Assembly (NCBI GenBank): GCA_023974075.1
Contig: CM043801.1
Location: forward strand, 20,017,819 to 20,081,818
Direction of reading: 5' to 3'
Source of the DNA: Chaenocephalus aceratus
Taxonomy: Eukaryota; Chordata; Actinopteri; Perciformes; Channichthyidae
DNA: 64,000 bases
The translations under genes were made by a program, and so were the position numbers. Positions 48,559 to 60,124 of the stretch are shown in pieces. The number at the start of each line of letters is the position of its first letter. Positions within the stretch are counted from its first letter, which is position 1. The notes under the pieces are model-generated. The model searched no databases and was not told the DNA's origin. It saw only the letters and a program-made list of their open reading frames with translations.

Positions 48559-48986
48559 AGGTGGGGTAGGTAAGTTTCAGAAACCGGCTCGAGTGCACTA
48601 ACATTTGAAAGTACGCAGCCAAAAAGAATCCGCCCCTTCCTTCAGACTTCCTTACAGAGCACCTCCTCCAACACACATGAACGCGCACATAACGTCAGCA
48701 GACTGGTGAAAGTGGCCGCCTGTTGCTGGCGAGTCATTGAAGTACTGCTGCAATGCACGCCCAATGAGGGCACGAGATACATTTGTGCGTGCACGAGATG
48801 GAAGGCTGACAGAAGGGCGGTGGTTGTACTTTGTACAGTACCACGGCTTCCACAGATGACATTTTTTAATGGATTTCTTGTCAAAGCACTTCAGATATTC
48901 ATTGCTATCGGGATGTTAAGAGCATTCCATGGAATATAACAAAAAGTGTATCTCGAGCCGGTTTCTGAAACTTACCTACCCCACCT
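48559..48986. mobile_element. MITE with perfect 35-bp inverted repeats and TTAA target duplication
   Basis: The left end starts AGGTGGGGTAGGTAAGTTTC and continues to CTCGAG. The right end is its exact inverted copy over 35 bases. TTAA is present on both sides (48555-48558 and 48987-48990). TTAA duplication fits piggyBac- or Kolobok-type elements. The interior is non-coding. Confidence 0.93.
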
Positions 48987-49410
48987 TTAAGTGTAAATCC
49001 AAAGACAATATATTTATATATGTATCTATACAGTATATAAGAAAAGCTGAATGAAAATATAAAGACAGTTTTATAAAATTGTATGAGAATTACAATCTGT
49101 TTATTTCTTCACCGTCCAGTCAAAATCATAACCTGAAGTTTTCCATAACGTCAGACGTGTTGCTGTAATGTGTCGCGGAAGAAAAAAGTGTATCAGTTTT
49201 GTCTGTTCTGGTGTTGGACTAAGCTTCTCTTTAGTAAACAACTGAATCATACGAGAGTGTCTTGTCTGTGTCCTTTAATCCATCTTACCTTCTTGTAATA
49301 CCTGGGTACGTCAGGGGCAGTGACCTTATCCATAATGACAAGGGTCACTGTTACATTGGTTATATTAAATACTGTCAGATAAAGCTGTAAGAGGAAGAAA
49401 ATAGAAAGGT

Positions 49411-49450
49411 ACGTACATAGATACATACATAGATACATACATACATACAA
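49411..49450. repeat. TACA/TAGATACA short tandem repeat
   Basis: About 40 bases of repeated acat and agatacat units. Confidence 0.85.
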
Positions 49451-49940
49451 ACATGCGTATATATAGATGTTGTTCTATTCATCAGGTAAATATCCCTCAC
49501 CTAATTAATAGACTGTGCTGGTGGAGGCGTTCCTCTGACCTTCACTGCCTCAAGCTGCTGCAGCTAATCTATTCCCATCTGTGTATCTCCACAGGCAGAC
49601 AGAACATTTGCACAGGGAAACAAAATTAAAAACTTGTCAGGATGAGAGATGCAGTGGTACTTTTTATGATTTTAAATTTGCTTGGTGTTCACAAGAATGT
49701 AAAGACACCCGGTGTTTTGGAAGGTCGTTGCCTGCTGCTTCCTTGCTGTAAGTGGAAGTTGATCTGAAAGCTACACGTTTGAAATGTTAATGCATTGTCA
49801 TTGTGTTAAATATTGTGGAGCAATGGGGTACTTCCTCCTGATCACTTTGTAAGTTGAAAAGATGTGTCGGCTCCTTTCCTTACAGTAATGACTCTGAGAC
49901 ATTAAGAGGATTCCCAGGCTGACTTTGAAGACTCTCAGCG

Positions 49941-51015
49941 ATGGAGTGGACGGAGGACAGCTTAAACTTTCCTTACAGAGAAGACGATGGGACGGTGTTG
50001 TTTGAGAGCTACATTCCCCCCTCTCGGGACGCTGTCAACCTGCCTCCATATGTCCTCTACCTGATCATGGCCGTCTTCGTGGTGCTCGGTGTTCTTTATG
50101 CCATCATCGGCCACCTCATCATAGACCTCATCCATGACTTTGCAGGTTTGTTTCTGTGCTGTAGGTCCTTTTTAAGTCAGAGGTAAGGGGATGGGGTTAC
50201 AGTAAGTGGCACAGTTTTCACCCTCTGCCTCATGTCTCTATCATAATTTATGTTAAATATTTCACAAGCAGCAAATGAACAGTTCAGCAAACAGCTATAG
50301 ATTTGTTTGAATGTAGACAAATGTTTTCTATAATTAGGTGATAAATGATTAAAGTCATTATGCATGTGTGCAAACCATACTATGGTCCCATCACAGGGTT
50401 GGGTAGACAATTTAAAATGCTATAGTTAAAGTAAGAATATAAACAATTTGAACATTTAATTCAAGATTTGAAAAAATATTAACTTTTAATAGAATATGTG
50501 TTAATCTTTTTACATTTTTAACATACTAGTCTTTGGACTTAACATACAATACGTATGTTAAGTCCAAAGACTAGTATGTTGCATTTGATGAGCTACTATA
50601 AAACTGAAATGTTTGCCTGACGAAACATGTTGGTGACTTTCAAATGTTTTATTATTAGCAGATTATTAACATTTTGAGGCCCATTCTTCAGATTATCCAC
50701 CCATGTCTCCCCTACTATGTGCATATCATCACTAACAGCATTTCTCTTTCATCCACTCTCTTTCCTCCCTCCTGTTCTCCAGACTGGGTGTTTGGGGAGC
50801 AGCCTGAGGAAGTGGTGGTGAACTATTGTGAGGCCAAGGATAAATTCATTGTAGACTGGTACCCAGAAACTTGCCCCGAGCTGGAGGTGATGGCCCAGGC
50901 TGAGGAGATGATGATGATGGACAAAGACCCCACAATAGCCCCCGTCCCTTTGTTAATCTCAGAACCTCTGGGGGTCAAGTCGGCACCCCGGGTAGTCTTT
51001 GAGAGAAGGTATTAA
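49941..51015 (+). CDS. Small single-pass membrane protein B, 145 aa, two exons
   Basis: Paralogue of the gene at 47175; family not recognised. Exons 49941-50145 (ends GCAG|GTTTG, phase 1) and 50783-51015 (TTCTCCAG acceptor, stop TAA). An acidic N-terminus leads to S-Y-I-P-P-S-R-D-A-V-N-L-P (about 23-35), then one membrane helix (about 36-57, YVLYLIMAVFVVLGVLYAI), G-H-L-I-I-D-L-I-H-D-F-A and D-W-V-F-G. The cytoplasmic tail is longer than in A and acidic, with Y-x-x-x-x and D-W-Y-P-E-T-C-P segments and a run of four Met. Unlike A it has no N-glycosylation sequon before the helix. The intron position and phase are identical to A. A KCNE-type channel subunit was considered and not supported. Confidence 0.85.
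50520..50580. repeat. Perfect 28-bp inverted repeat with 5-base loop
   Basis: AACATACTAGTCTTTGGACT plus eight more bases, a loop AATAC, then the exact reverse complement. It lies inside the single intron of membrane protein gene B. Confidence 0.95.
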
Positions 51016-51541
51016 AGGTCACCTATTATGCAAAATCCACTTGTTCATGTCTTTTATACATAAACATGTGTCCCCTCTGTGTAAAGAGATTCTGAAAGTT
51101 TCAGGAAAAAAGATTCTCTCTCTTTTTGTCCTGATCCATTTATATAAAAACCTGTCTGAAAATGAGCTGATCAGATTTTGGTCACTTTATGATGTCATAA
51201 AGTTTGGCTTGTGTAACCATTAGCCAATAACCAACCAAGGTAACACACCCCCCCCCCCCACACACACACACACACCTTATCACCTGAATATCCTCCTAGA
51301 GCACCATTGTGTTCTTTTTAACCAAATCTCTCTCAGAGGGGCGTGGGGAGGGGCTCCTTATTTTCATCTAAAGTAACAGACACAGAATCAGCACTTTTGA
51401 AACAGGGCTGAAACAGAGGGGTTGATGGGATGCTACAATGCATGATCTGTTCGGTATTTGGAGCCAAACACTTCAGAGACATGTTTTGTATATATCTGAG
51501 ACCTATAATATATTGATGAAAAACAGTATAATAGGGGACCT
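51016..51541. mobile_element. MITE with TTAA duplication inserted at the stop codon of gene B
   Basis: Ends AGGTCACCTATTATGCAAA and, inverted, AGGTCCCCTATTATACTG. Flanked by TTAA at 51012-51015 and 51542-51545. The left TTAA contains the TAA stop of membrane protein B. A short C run and CA tract lie inside (about 51249-51275). The interior is non-coding. Confidence 0.9.
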
Positions 51542-51545
51542 TTAA

Positions 51546-53279
51546 GAAACACAAGATCCTCCTGTATCTGGAGTGATTATTTTAAGAGGACTGATGTGTT
51601 GTTTAATTGAAGTATTACTGCGTATAGTTGGAGATGTTGACTGCTAAATGCGTGAGTGCAAAGCAGGTTTATGAGGACATCTAGTGTTTGATGAAGTCAT
51701 TGCAGCTAATTTGGCTGACTACAAGAGAATTGTAAACTTGCTGGCTTAAAAATAAACAAATAAAGCTAATTAATACCATAGTCATCGCTGCAAATCTCAA
51801 CACGTTGTTACTTATTCTGTAAATGACAATCTGTGATCTGTAAATAATGAGCAAGAAATGTTTGTCTCTCCTGTAGTGCATTGATATTAATCCAACAGGA
51901 AATGTATCAAGAGTATATGTTAAATACAATAGCACAGTAGCCTTATTTTAATAAAAACATTTTTGAATGTATAACATATATGCAGCACTAAAACACATTT
52001 AGTTGAATTGAACACCCCCACTCCAGAAGAGGGCGCCATAGTTAACAAAAACAAGTCACAATAAGCTCCACGTCACCACACATGATAGCGTCAAGGAGCT
52101 GAGAAACCTTTTAGGACTGATGTGAGTGTATGTTGTTAGAAATAAGAATGCACCAGGCTTCTGATAAAGAATTTGTTCTTTTACTAGCTTGCAGTTATAA
52201 TTCTTCATCCTTCAGGGTCATGGTGCCACAGGCTCAGATAAGAACTCACTCTAATAATTCAAATCTGTTTCATTTTGAGAGGAAACTACACACAGGCTTT
52301 GTTTCCTAGTCTAACAAGATTAACACAGCTCTTCCCCTCTACACACCATTTTACTGTTACTGACTGCTAAACCAAACAACGATATAATCTTATTAACTTC
52401 GTCCCCCTTAATCCCCTTCTCTTTCAGAGCAGGACTCTCGAGTAAATGTAAATAGCTTTCAATCAAAAGCCTCTACAACTTCATATAAATAACCGTAGAG
52501 TCGGACTCCCAAAACTTAACTCTGTCTAAATCTGTGTTTTTAACATGGGAAAGTTGCTGGATAAAGAATAATGAAATAAAAATACTAATAATGAAGCAAC
52601 ATTTGAACAATGTGTGCTGTAAAGCCTTTATTACTCTCTGCCCTGAATACCACATTGTTTCAACTGTAGAGAATTGTTGCCAAGTATGCATAAAGCAAAA
52701 GTTAGTGCAGAAACCATTTTCCAAGTATTTTGCAATAATTCAGTTAAGAGAAACTAGAGGAGAGATCATGTCATGGGATTAAAACAGACTGCAACCCTGT
52801 TTGCATCTTAAAAATTATATATATTTCTCTGATTCAGAATTGTGCAGTTTATTTGTACTTTAAACATGCATAACTAATAATTGAGTGTCCTATAGTGTGA
52901 TATAACTATTAATAAATCAAAGTAAATTGAAATATGTATTGCATCACTGCTTAGAGTGCATGCACAAGTCATTTGCTTGATAATGAATTGATGCATTGAA
53001 GCAATAATTGTAGTCAATATCAAAGAGAGATGTAATTTCGATATTTCAGTCCAAATTTGATTGGCCCAGCTACCTCAGTATATGTGATGTATAAATAAAA
53101 GGATTACATGAAAACGGTTTGATCTTCTGTCTCAGAGTAAACTGGAGTATTAATCAACATTTTTCCTATATGGTAATGGGAACCTTATTCTTGGAAAATC
53201 AACAATTTTCAGTCAAATCAGGAATTGATTTGAACATTATTTTTACTCAGAATGCAGTTTTACTATAAGCAGCTCATTG
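51546..53279. other. Intergenic DNA, nothing recognised
   Basis: About 1.7 kb of AT-rich sequence after the MITE. ORFs are short and unlike any family I know. Confidence 0.6.
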
Positions 53280-53600
53280 TTCCCCTCAGCTCGCGCTGGT
53301 GTTCAGGTTGAACAGCAGGGGCTCTGCTCTGTGGGACGGGGCTCTCTCACATCCAGCATTTATTCTCAGGGCGCGCATCCGCACACACCCCCTCCTAACC
53401 TGAGCGCGGTGCTTCGAGCGCGTACACTATGACATGTTCCTGACTGTGTGGTTGTATTTTCTGTCAAAATGAACAATGGACTGGTGATTTAAAGCAGCGG
53501 TTTACCGGCATGAATGCCCGTTGACTGAAGGAAACAGCCTATATGGATTGGATCTCATCGCCACCGGAGCAAATCTGGGGAGAGTCTGAGAGGTGAGGCG
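53280..53600 (+). promoter_or_regulatory. GC-rich promoter-like region and first exon of pde4dip-like gene
   Basis: Sequence composition changes sharply to GC/CpG-rich (gctcgcgctggtg, gggcgcgcatccgcac, gagcgcggtgcttcgagcgcg) against AT-rich surroundings, ending at the exon with ATG 53543 and donor GAG|AGGTGAGG. No TATA box was identified. A CpG-type promoter is inferred. Confidence 0.55.
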
Positions 53601-56600
53601 CAGGATGCTTGTGTGCGGGGGAACACCGCAGAGGAACACTATAGCCCTCACTGGGTATCTTTAAAAAACGGGCTTATAAACTGTTGTTGGGTGAATTAAA
53701 AACGCAATATCGGTTTCTATGTGAATATTTTCTATATGTGGTTTCCAGCGTTCTGTCGTGCATCCTCCGGTGTGATAAGGGCCGTGTCTGTATCACATAC
53801 AGTAGCATCCTTTATGGGTCGGTTGTTAAAGGTATTGAAGCCACTGTCGATAAAATTGCTGACGTTCATTTGCTATATTGCACCGGATGTCTCTATTGTC
53901 AGCCCAATGCATTCATAATATATTTTCTGATTACTATAGGATGACATGATTCAGGAGGCTAATTTTGGCCTACTTTGCACAAATGAACTTACATTGCAAT
54001 ACAGTAGCAAACATTTAAAGGGCCCAACACTGCATTTGGGATACATGGCCGGGGAGACACTCAATGAAACAAGCCAAGAAGTAAAAACTAAGATTAAATT
54101 CCTTCAAATACTCGAGAGAGCACGACTGAATATGGACTGACTGCATGACTTTCAATAATAAAAATCGTTTTGACTCATCACAACCCACGTTAAGCATCAA
54201 TATGGAGTATAAGAGTTACTTATCATTAATTCAGAGTTATTGGAGTTCAAAGTCTCCATGCAGTGTGTGGTATTGTATGTAGGTTACTGCATCACCAAAT
54301 CCCTCCCACACAGAGGGGCTCTCACTGTTACTAAAAATGGACCATCAGATTGATATTTGCACAACAGTAGTGAACACGTAGTGATATTGATACCCTGCCC
54401 ACCACAATGATGCAGCATGTAGACTATTCATCCACCTGGCAAAGGTTTAATCCTCTGGCATGCAGCAACTGTCTATACATTTTCTGATGGAGCAGCTGTC
54501 GGAGGAATGTACACACAGAGATTGGAAAGGGGACAGCTAATGAACAGAATGCAGCCCTGTATGAGGGGTAATGGTTGGCAAAAATAGTGGGCTTATGCTG
54601 CTACTGTTGTGCTGTGGTCAGTGCACACAGATTATGAGACAAGCGACACCTGGGCAAAGACATGCATGAGCCCCCACAACCTCTAAGAGCAATACAGATG
54701 TTATAGCTGTTAAGCCTTTTCTGTGTGTATCTTTTTAGTAATGTCATGTGTATTGTAGTCATTTTGTGCCTATCTGTCATTGTTTTGTGTTTATTTATTT
54801 ATTTTCTTTATTTCCAGTCTCTTCCATGGTTGGCATGTCTCTTTGTAGAACATTTTGTAGATGTACGCCCGTTCATTAATCTTGTTTTATTTAATTGGAA
54901 ATCACTCTGTTAAAACCAGATTAACAGAGAACACTGATTGCACTGATTGCATCTGTCATGTGCACATCAGGTTTGAGTTTTGGTTGGTAGATAGCAGGTA
55001 GGTACGTCTACTAAAGCTCTGAGTGGCTTGGTTCAACTTTGAGCCGCAGTTGCTCCCCTTGCTGGGACTCCCTGATGACCCCCAATTCCCCCCAGACATG
55101 TAAATAAGATTATGCTGTTAGAGAAAAGATTTGAGCAGCTTTTTCAATTTCCAGAAGAGCTCTTTCTCTCAGAATTACAAAGCTTATTTTGTAAGATATT
55201 CACACATCTATAAATGTCGTGGTGGATATGCGGATATGGGTTTCTGATTTCATAGGTATTTCCTCTCTCTCTTATGTATTATGTAAGTGTTGACAATATG
55301 TTTTTGTTTCTCTCGACAGTGCTGTGGAAGAGCAGACTTCATCCAAAAACCCAGGTCGCATGACAGGTACACAGCAGTCAAGGATCATGTTAAATTATAT
55401 TTGCTAATATGGTTTGCTAATTCACAGATATTTGGTGATTTCAAAACATATTTTTCCTCTGCTTAGATTTGTGTCGTAATGAAACAGACAACTCTCCTCC
55501 TCTTCAGCTTCACACACTCAGGGAGTTTGAACAGGTGAGACCTTTTATTTTAAATTGTCAATGAGCTTAATAAAAGTGACACTTCTTTGTCCTCCGCCAT
55601 AATGAACACTACTCTCATCAGTAATAACATACAGTGCCATCTAGTGGCTTCACATCTTCCTGCAAGAAGTAATGAGGTGATTTTGGTCTGCTGTTATGCA
55701 GTAATCCTGCTATGGAAGAAGATTACTGAATATTGAGGACATCTAATACATATATCCTTACTCATATCCATACTCTCTCGGGAACATATTTTATTAAATG
55801 ACTGTACAGAAAGGGAGAACTCCTGCAGCTGATATCAGATGGAAAACACCCTGATCCCTCCTGGTTGTGAAAGAGTGCCTCTGGCGACATGGCCTACTTT
55901 AGGATTTCTCCTCAGACTCAGCCGCACTATTTTTGGGCATTGTACCAGTTGCATTGTTCAAAAAGATTACATTCAACATCCCTCTTGATGTTTGGCAGCA
56001 GGGTGTTGGAATGAGCTTGGAGAACAGTCCAGATCACAATTTAAACCTAAATATGACAATTATAAGTTATGCTGATAAAGTGTACTTCAACAAGGCAAAT
56101 GTTGGATGTTTTTGTCTGATGCGACACAACAATGTAAATGTCTTTAAATGAACATGTCTATGAATCCAAAGAAAAAGACTGACTGATTGGTAAACCAAAG
56201 CCTCATAAAGGTAGGATGTAAGATCAAACACACACTTTTTGCTTGTCTTGAGACAAAAGAGATCAGGATTAAAGTTTTATGTAGCTGTTATGTGTTTGAA
56301 TGAAAATATATTTTTAAATCTATTTACTTTTTCTCGGGCTCATCTTTCTTTTAAAAACATGTGCACATGAAAAAAAACATAATTTAAGCTTTGCATAAAG
56401 ACTTGGATGCCTGCTTCGCTAAGCTTATTGCCGTCAGGATCTAGCTTTACGTTAAGTCCAAAACATCTTGTATCAAAGTACCCACACCGATTTATACCTC
56501 CATCCTTTTACCTGTTCTCGCCTTAAATATACACCAGAGATCATTGTCTAGGAACTAAAGTACTTTAATTCATATTGCCTTGTGTTGAGAACAGCAAGTA

Positions 56601-59600
56601 ACCCACTTTGCATGAGTTTACACTGTCTATTTGTAATATTGTGTATTGTAACCCATAGTTATCTTATCCTCTGAAATACCCAGACTGTGTTAAATCAATT
56701 CCAAGTCCAACACGCTTTTTCTTAAATACACACCCCCAATCTGTCAATGTTCAGACGCATACCAGATCAGAATATAACGCTTAACAAGCACTATAATAGT
56801 CCCTTAATGTTATTCTGGAGGTGCCTGAGCTCTGTTAAAACGGGAGGTGTCACCAACTAGTCACGAGAGGACTCGAAGTCAGTTGCATGGCTGCCAATTC
56901 ATAAATGTGTCACTGAACTAAACACATACTAACCGTACATATTTACACACATTCACTCCTGTGTATTTGTCTTTGATGGAGCGATGTAAAGTGAGTGTGT
57001 ATGAGTTGTGTCATGTGTGGAGTTTAAAAACACACACTATGTACATGATGTCATCCATAATGTTGTGAGGAGACTTCGCTGGCGCCTGACCTATCTTTGC
57101 CCAGAATTATTTAGCAACAGCACGTAATGTGACACTTTAATAGACACACTCACTAAATGCAACAAGCAACAATAGTGACGTAACTGCACGCAACAGTCAG
57201 TGGACAGTAACTGAGTAGGCTAACTCTACTCAAGTACCGTCCTTCAAAATCAAAACAAAACAATTTGGAGGTAATTAAACTTTACTGGATTATTTCCATT
57301 TTATGCTACTTTATACTTTAATCCAATTTAATGGTAATACTTTTGAGTTTTAAACAATATTTAGTATGCAGGGTATTTCCTTGTAATAGTGTATTTGGTC
57401 ACTGTTAGTACTTTAACCAGGTAAAGAACCTGAATACTTTGTCCACCACTAAATGCATGTGTTAGTAACATGTGTCAGTGTTATTTTATTAATGATGCTC
57501 TTTGCACTGTTTCTGTTGTAACTTTTATATAGGATAAACCAGACTTAGTGGAGTGTGTCTTCCTTTTTGATAACTCATCTCTCTGTGGGACGTCAGTCGG
57601 GGATTCACCACTCAGTGAGATTCAGGACACCTCCCTATTAATAGCCCTGTGGCTCCCAGCTCCCAGGTCTCCTATTTCATCCAACTTCTCTCCACTCACC
57701 TGTCTGTCGTGCTCCCATTACCTTACCATGCTGCTAACCTTTGTCAGGGGAGTTTCTGAATGAATAGAAGGAAAACATAATTACTTTAAATATTTTCACA
57801 TAGATTTCAGATGACACAATCACATCCCCTTCAATAATATTCACACTAAGAGAGTCTAAAAGAATTATTCATTTAGTGCATTATTTAGGTATTGGCCAGT
57901 AAGTGTAGGCTACAGGCTGTCAGTTCTGTGATGAGGCTGCTGTCACTCATTCAGTTGTTATAGCTAACATGTTAGCAAACAGCTAGTGTCATATCCAGCA
58001 GGCACAACATTAGCACTCATTTTGACTCGTGTTTCGTGCCACCAATTGACTGTAAGTCAGACATTAACTCTGCTTTTAGCTCTGTTTTGGTCTCCTGCAA
58101 CATCTGAACAATATATCTGGACATTGCATTTATCTAACAATATTTTACTTTCTTAAGAGGCTAGCTTTAGCGAGTGGCTAATTGTACCTGTGTTTCCTTT
58201 GGTGCTGGGCAGGTAGCGCGGTTACTCTTATCCACTTATGTTGTTGATTCTTGTTTTTGCTTTATGTTTCTTCCTCAGAAATGATACCCGCTACAGCTTA
58301 AAAACTAAAACCTCTGTGACAAGTGAGACACAACCATGCAATTAATGTCCTCACCTTACTTACAAAACAATTAGCTACAATTAGCTAGCTAAAAGAGACA
58401 AACGTAGAGCTGCTTAGTCGGCTGATAAGTATGTGTATGTTTATTGACCCCCTTTTACATTAGTGTTAACCAGTGGTATAATATGAGAAAGTACATTTAT
58501 TCAAGGACTCTTCTTAAGTAAAAAAATTGAAATACGTGTACTTAACTTTACTCGAGTATTTTTACATTATGCTACTTTTTACTTCACTACATTTTTTTGG
58601 CAAATGTGTTACTTTATACTCCATTACAGTTATTTGACATATTTAGTTACTAGCTACTTTGCAGTGGCGGTTCTAGACCAATTTGACTGGGGGGGCCACT
58701 GGGGGGCCAGTTATTTTCTGAGGGGGGCGCAATAAATGCAGGACGAAAAAGAGAAATAGACCGTATGAAGTAATTGCGCATAAGAAAACAATGCAATACA
58801 GTTATTGGTATTTGTTTCAGTACACTTATTTATTTCAGATAGATCTTATAGTTATTACTGTTAGCTTCAGCTTAAGTTATAGTGCAATGTTTGCACTAAC
58901 ACCATATTTATATAAAAACAAAGGCAATTAACAGTTACATCTCTACTTTACATAAGGGTGTCTGCACAATCTCACATTACAGCAACAAAATCCTGCGGTT
59001 TTTGGCAAACCGAGTACCAGAAAATATACATAAAAAAAAAAAACTTTTCATTGTTAGGGGGGCCACAGGGGGGTCAGAGGTCAGTGTTAGGGGCACTGGC
59101 CCCCCCTGTCCCCCCTAGAACCGCCCCTGCTACTTTGCACATTTAGATTATAAATGCACCATTTTAATCAGCTAATACATTATTATATATTATCATAGGT
59201 TAAGCTGCCCAGTAGTTTAGATTAATTCAATACACCCCACTTTACCAAGTGCAACATTGAAGTGATGATTTACTATGAAATAATTAAAAAAATATCTGGT
59301 GCTTTAAATGGCCATTTTGCATAACGTATGCTTTTAAATTAAAGTTGAATCCACATCAAACGAGTTAGACAAAATACTAAAGACAGAAGAGGACCCACAT
59401 CCAGCCCCCGCCTTTCTCATCATGTGCCTGTTTGTTCCTTCTGGTGCTCCTGTTTTGCAGAGGCATGAGATTTCTCTTCATATCACAACTGCCTGTGATC
59501 CCCTCTGCCTTTTACCTCACCCCTACACCCTCCCTCGGCCCCTCGTCTCCCCTTCCACCCTCTCCCCTGGCAGTCTGGGATTCCAGGGATGTCTCCTCCT

Positions 59601-60124
59601 GTAAAATAAGCACCAGCCCGTCCCCAGTAGATCAGAGCCCAGCATGGAGCTGTTATGGCTGCATCTCTGACTGCCGGCTGCAGAGCCGCCCTCTGCACTT
59701 CAAACACCCCTTTAGACTCTAGTGAATGTGTTAGTTTTAGTGTGTGTTTAATGGCCTGTTAGAGGCCATTTTGTAAATAATTTGTTTATTTTGACATTAT
59801 GCTCTTTTGGAGAAGGAGGTAGCATGTCTAACGGTTACCGGACTCTAACACATGGACATGGCTTTACAGTCAATGTACTTTAATATGGACTTCGTGTTCC
59901 CCCGTGATACGGAGAGGTCGAAGACGACGTTCATTTTTTACCTATAACGGACATGTCACACCTTATCGGTGCTCTGTGACGTCATGTCTAACGGTTACCG
60001 TACTTTGTCACAGCACCTGAATGACTTGAAGAAGGAGAACTTCAGCCTCAAGCTCCGAATCTACTTCCTGGAGGAGAGGATTCAGCAGAAGTACGAGGAG
60101 AGCAGTGAGGATGTCTATCGTACG
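53543..60124 (+). CDS. pde4dip: Myomegalin-like gene, 5' exons (CM1-domain centrosome/Golgi protein)
   Basis: Myomegalin is a coiled-coil scaffold at centrosome and Golgi; its CM1 motif recruits gamma-tubulin complexes. Exons: 53543-53592 (MDWISSPPEQIWGESE), 55320-55366, 55467-55534 and 60014-60124. Phases agree throughout (2, 1, 0, 0). The third ends L-H-T-L-R-E-F-E-Q and the fourth continues H-L-N-D-L-K-K-E-N-F-S-L-K-L-R-I-Y-F-L-E-E-R, the core of CM1, ending E-D-V-Y-R-T at a GTGAGT donor. The F-S-L-K-L-R and Q-Q-K-Y-E spelling is nearer to PDE4DIP than to its paralogue CDK5RAP2, which has N-F-N-L-K-L-R. A second N-terminus starts at 59984. The next exon was not found up to 64000, so the gene continues beyond the window. 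Confidence 0.85.
58662..59129. mobile_element. Non-autonomous hAT element with 8-bp target duplication
   Basis: Ends CAGTGGCGGTTCTAGA and, inverted, CAGGGGCGGTTCTAGG. Flanks CTACTTTG at 58654-58661 and 59130-59137. The sub-terminal regions are rich in GGGGGGCC runs. There is no ORF of note. It is inserted in an older fish repeat. Confidence 0.93.
59977..59984. promoter_or_regulatory. CRE-like palindrome TGACGTCA overlapping an alternative start codon
   Basis: The perfect CREB/ATF consensus TGACGTCA ends on the A of the ATG that opens the alternative N-terminus. With no other promoter element identified, its role is unproven. Confidence 0.4.
59984..60124 (+). CDS. pde4dip: Alternative first coding exon of pde4dip joined to the CM1 exon
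   Basis: ATG at 59984 opens M-S-N-G-Y-R-T-L-S-Q and runs without a break into the CM1 exon (60014-60124). As I recall, one main mammalian PDE4DIP isoform begins with exactly M-S-N-G-Y-R-T-L-S-Q before H-L-N-D-L-K-K. The TTTGTCACAG just before 60014 therefore serves both as coding sequence here and as splice acceptor for the long form. The donor ACG|GTGAGT closes the exon in phase 0. Confidence 0.8.

Larger units (their letters stand above)
48164..49940. other. Spacer between the two paralogous small genes
   Basis: Contains the 3' UTR of gene A (AATAAA near 48529), a TTAA-flanked MITE (48559-48986), a short TACA-rich tract (49411-49450) and a probable 5' UTR intron end for gene B (CTCCTTTCCTTACAG near 49885). 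Confidence 0.6.
53593..60013 (+). other. pde4dip introns 1-3
   Basis: Intron 1 is 53593-55319, intron 2 is 55367-55466 and intron 3 is 55535-60013. Intron 3 carries degenerate repeats at about 57195-57450 (ending ctttgtccaccact) and 58440-58660 (tactttttacttcactacattt), both of a common fish repeat type, and a hAT MITE at 58662-59129. Nothing else was recognised. Confidence 0.6.

Noticed and set aside
47175..51015. KCNE-type potassium-channel beta subunits
   Set aside because: Single helix and N-terminal sequons are similar in style, but the KCNE signature after the helix (S-x-K-x-E-H-S-x-D-P-F-type) is absent and the genes have a coding intron.
59422..59722. Overlapping Pro-rich ORFs as an extra exon of pde4dip
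   Set aside because: No matching splice phases or CM1-gene similarity, and the frames overlap each other without clear support.
53543..60124. CDK5RAP2 as the identity of the CM1 gene
   Set aside because: The core reads N-F-S-L-K-L-R and Q-Q-K-Y-E, and the short form starts M-S-N-G-Y-R-T-L-S-Q, which I associate with PDE4DIP. A full-length comparison would settle it.
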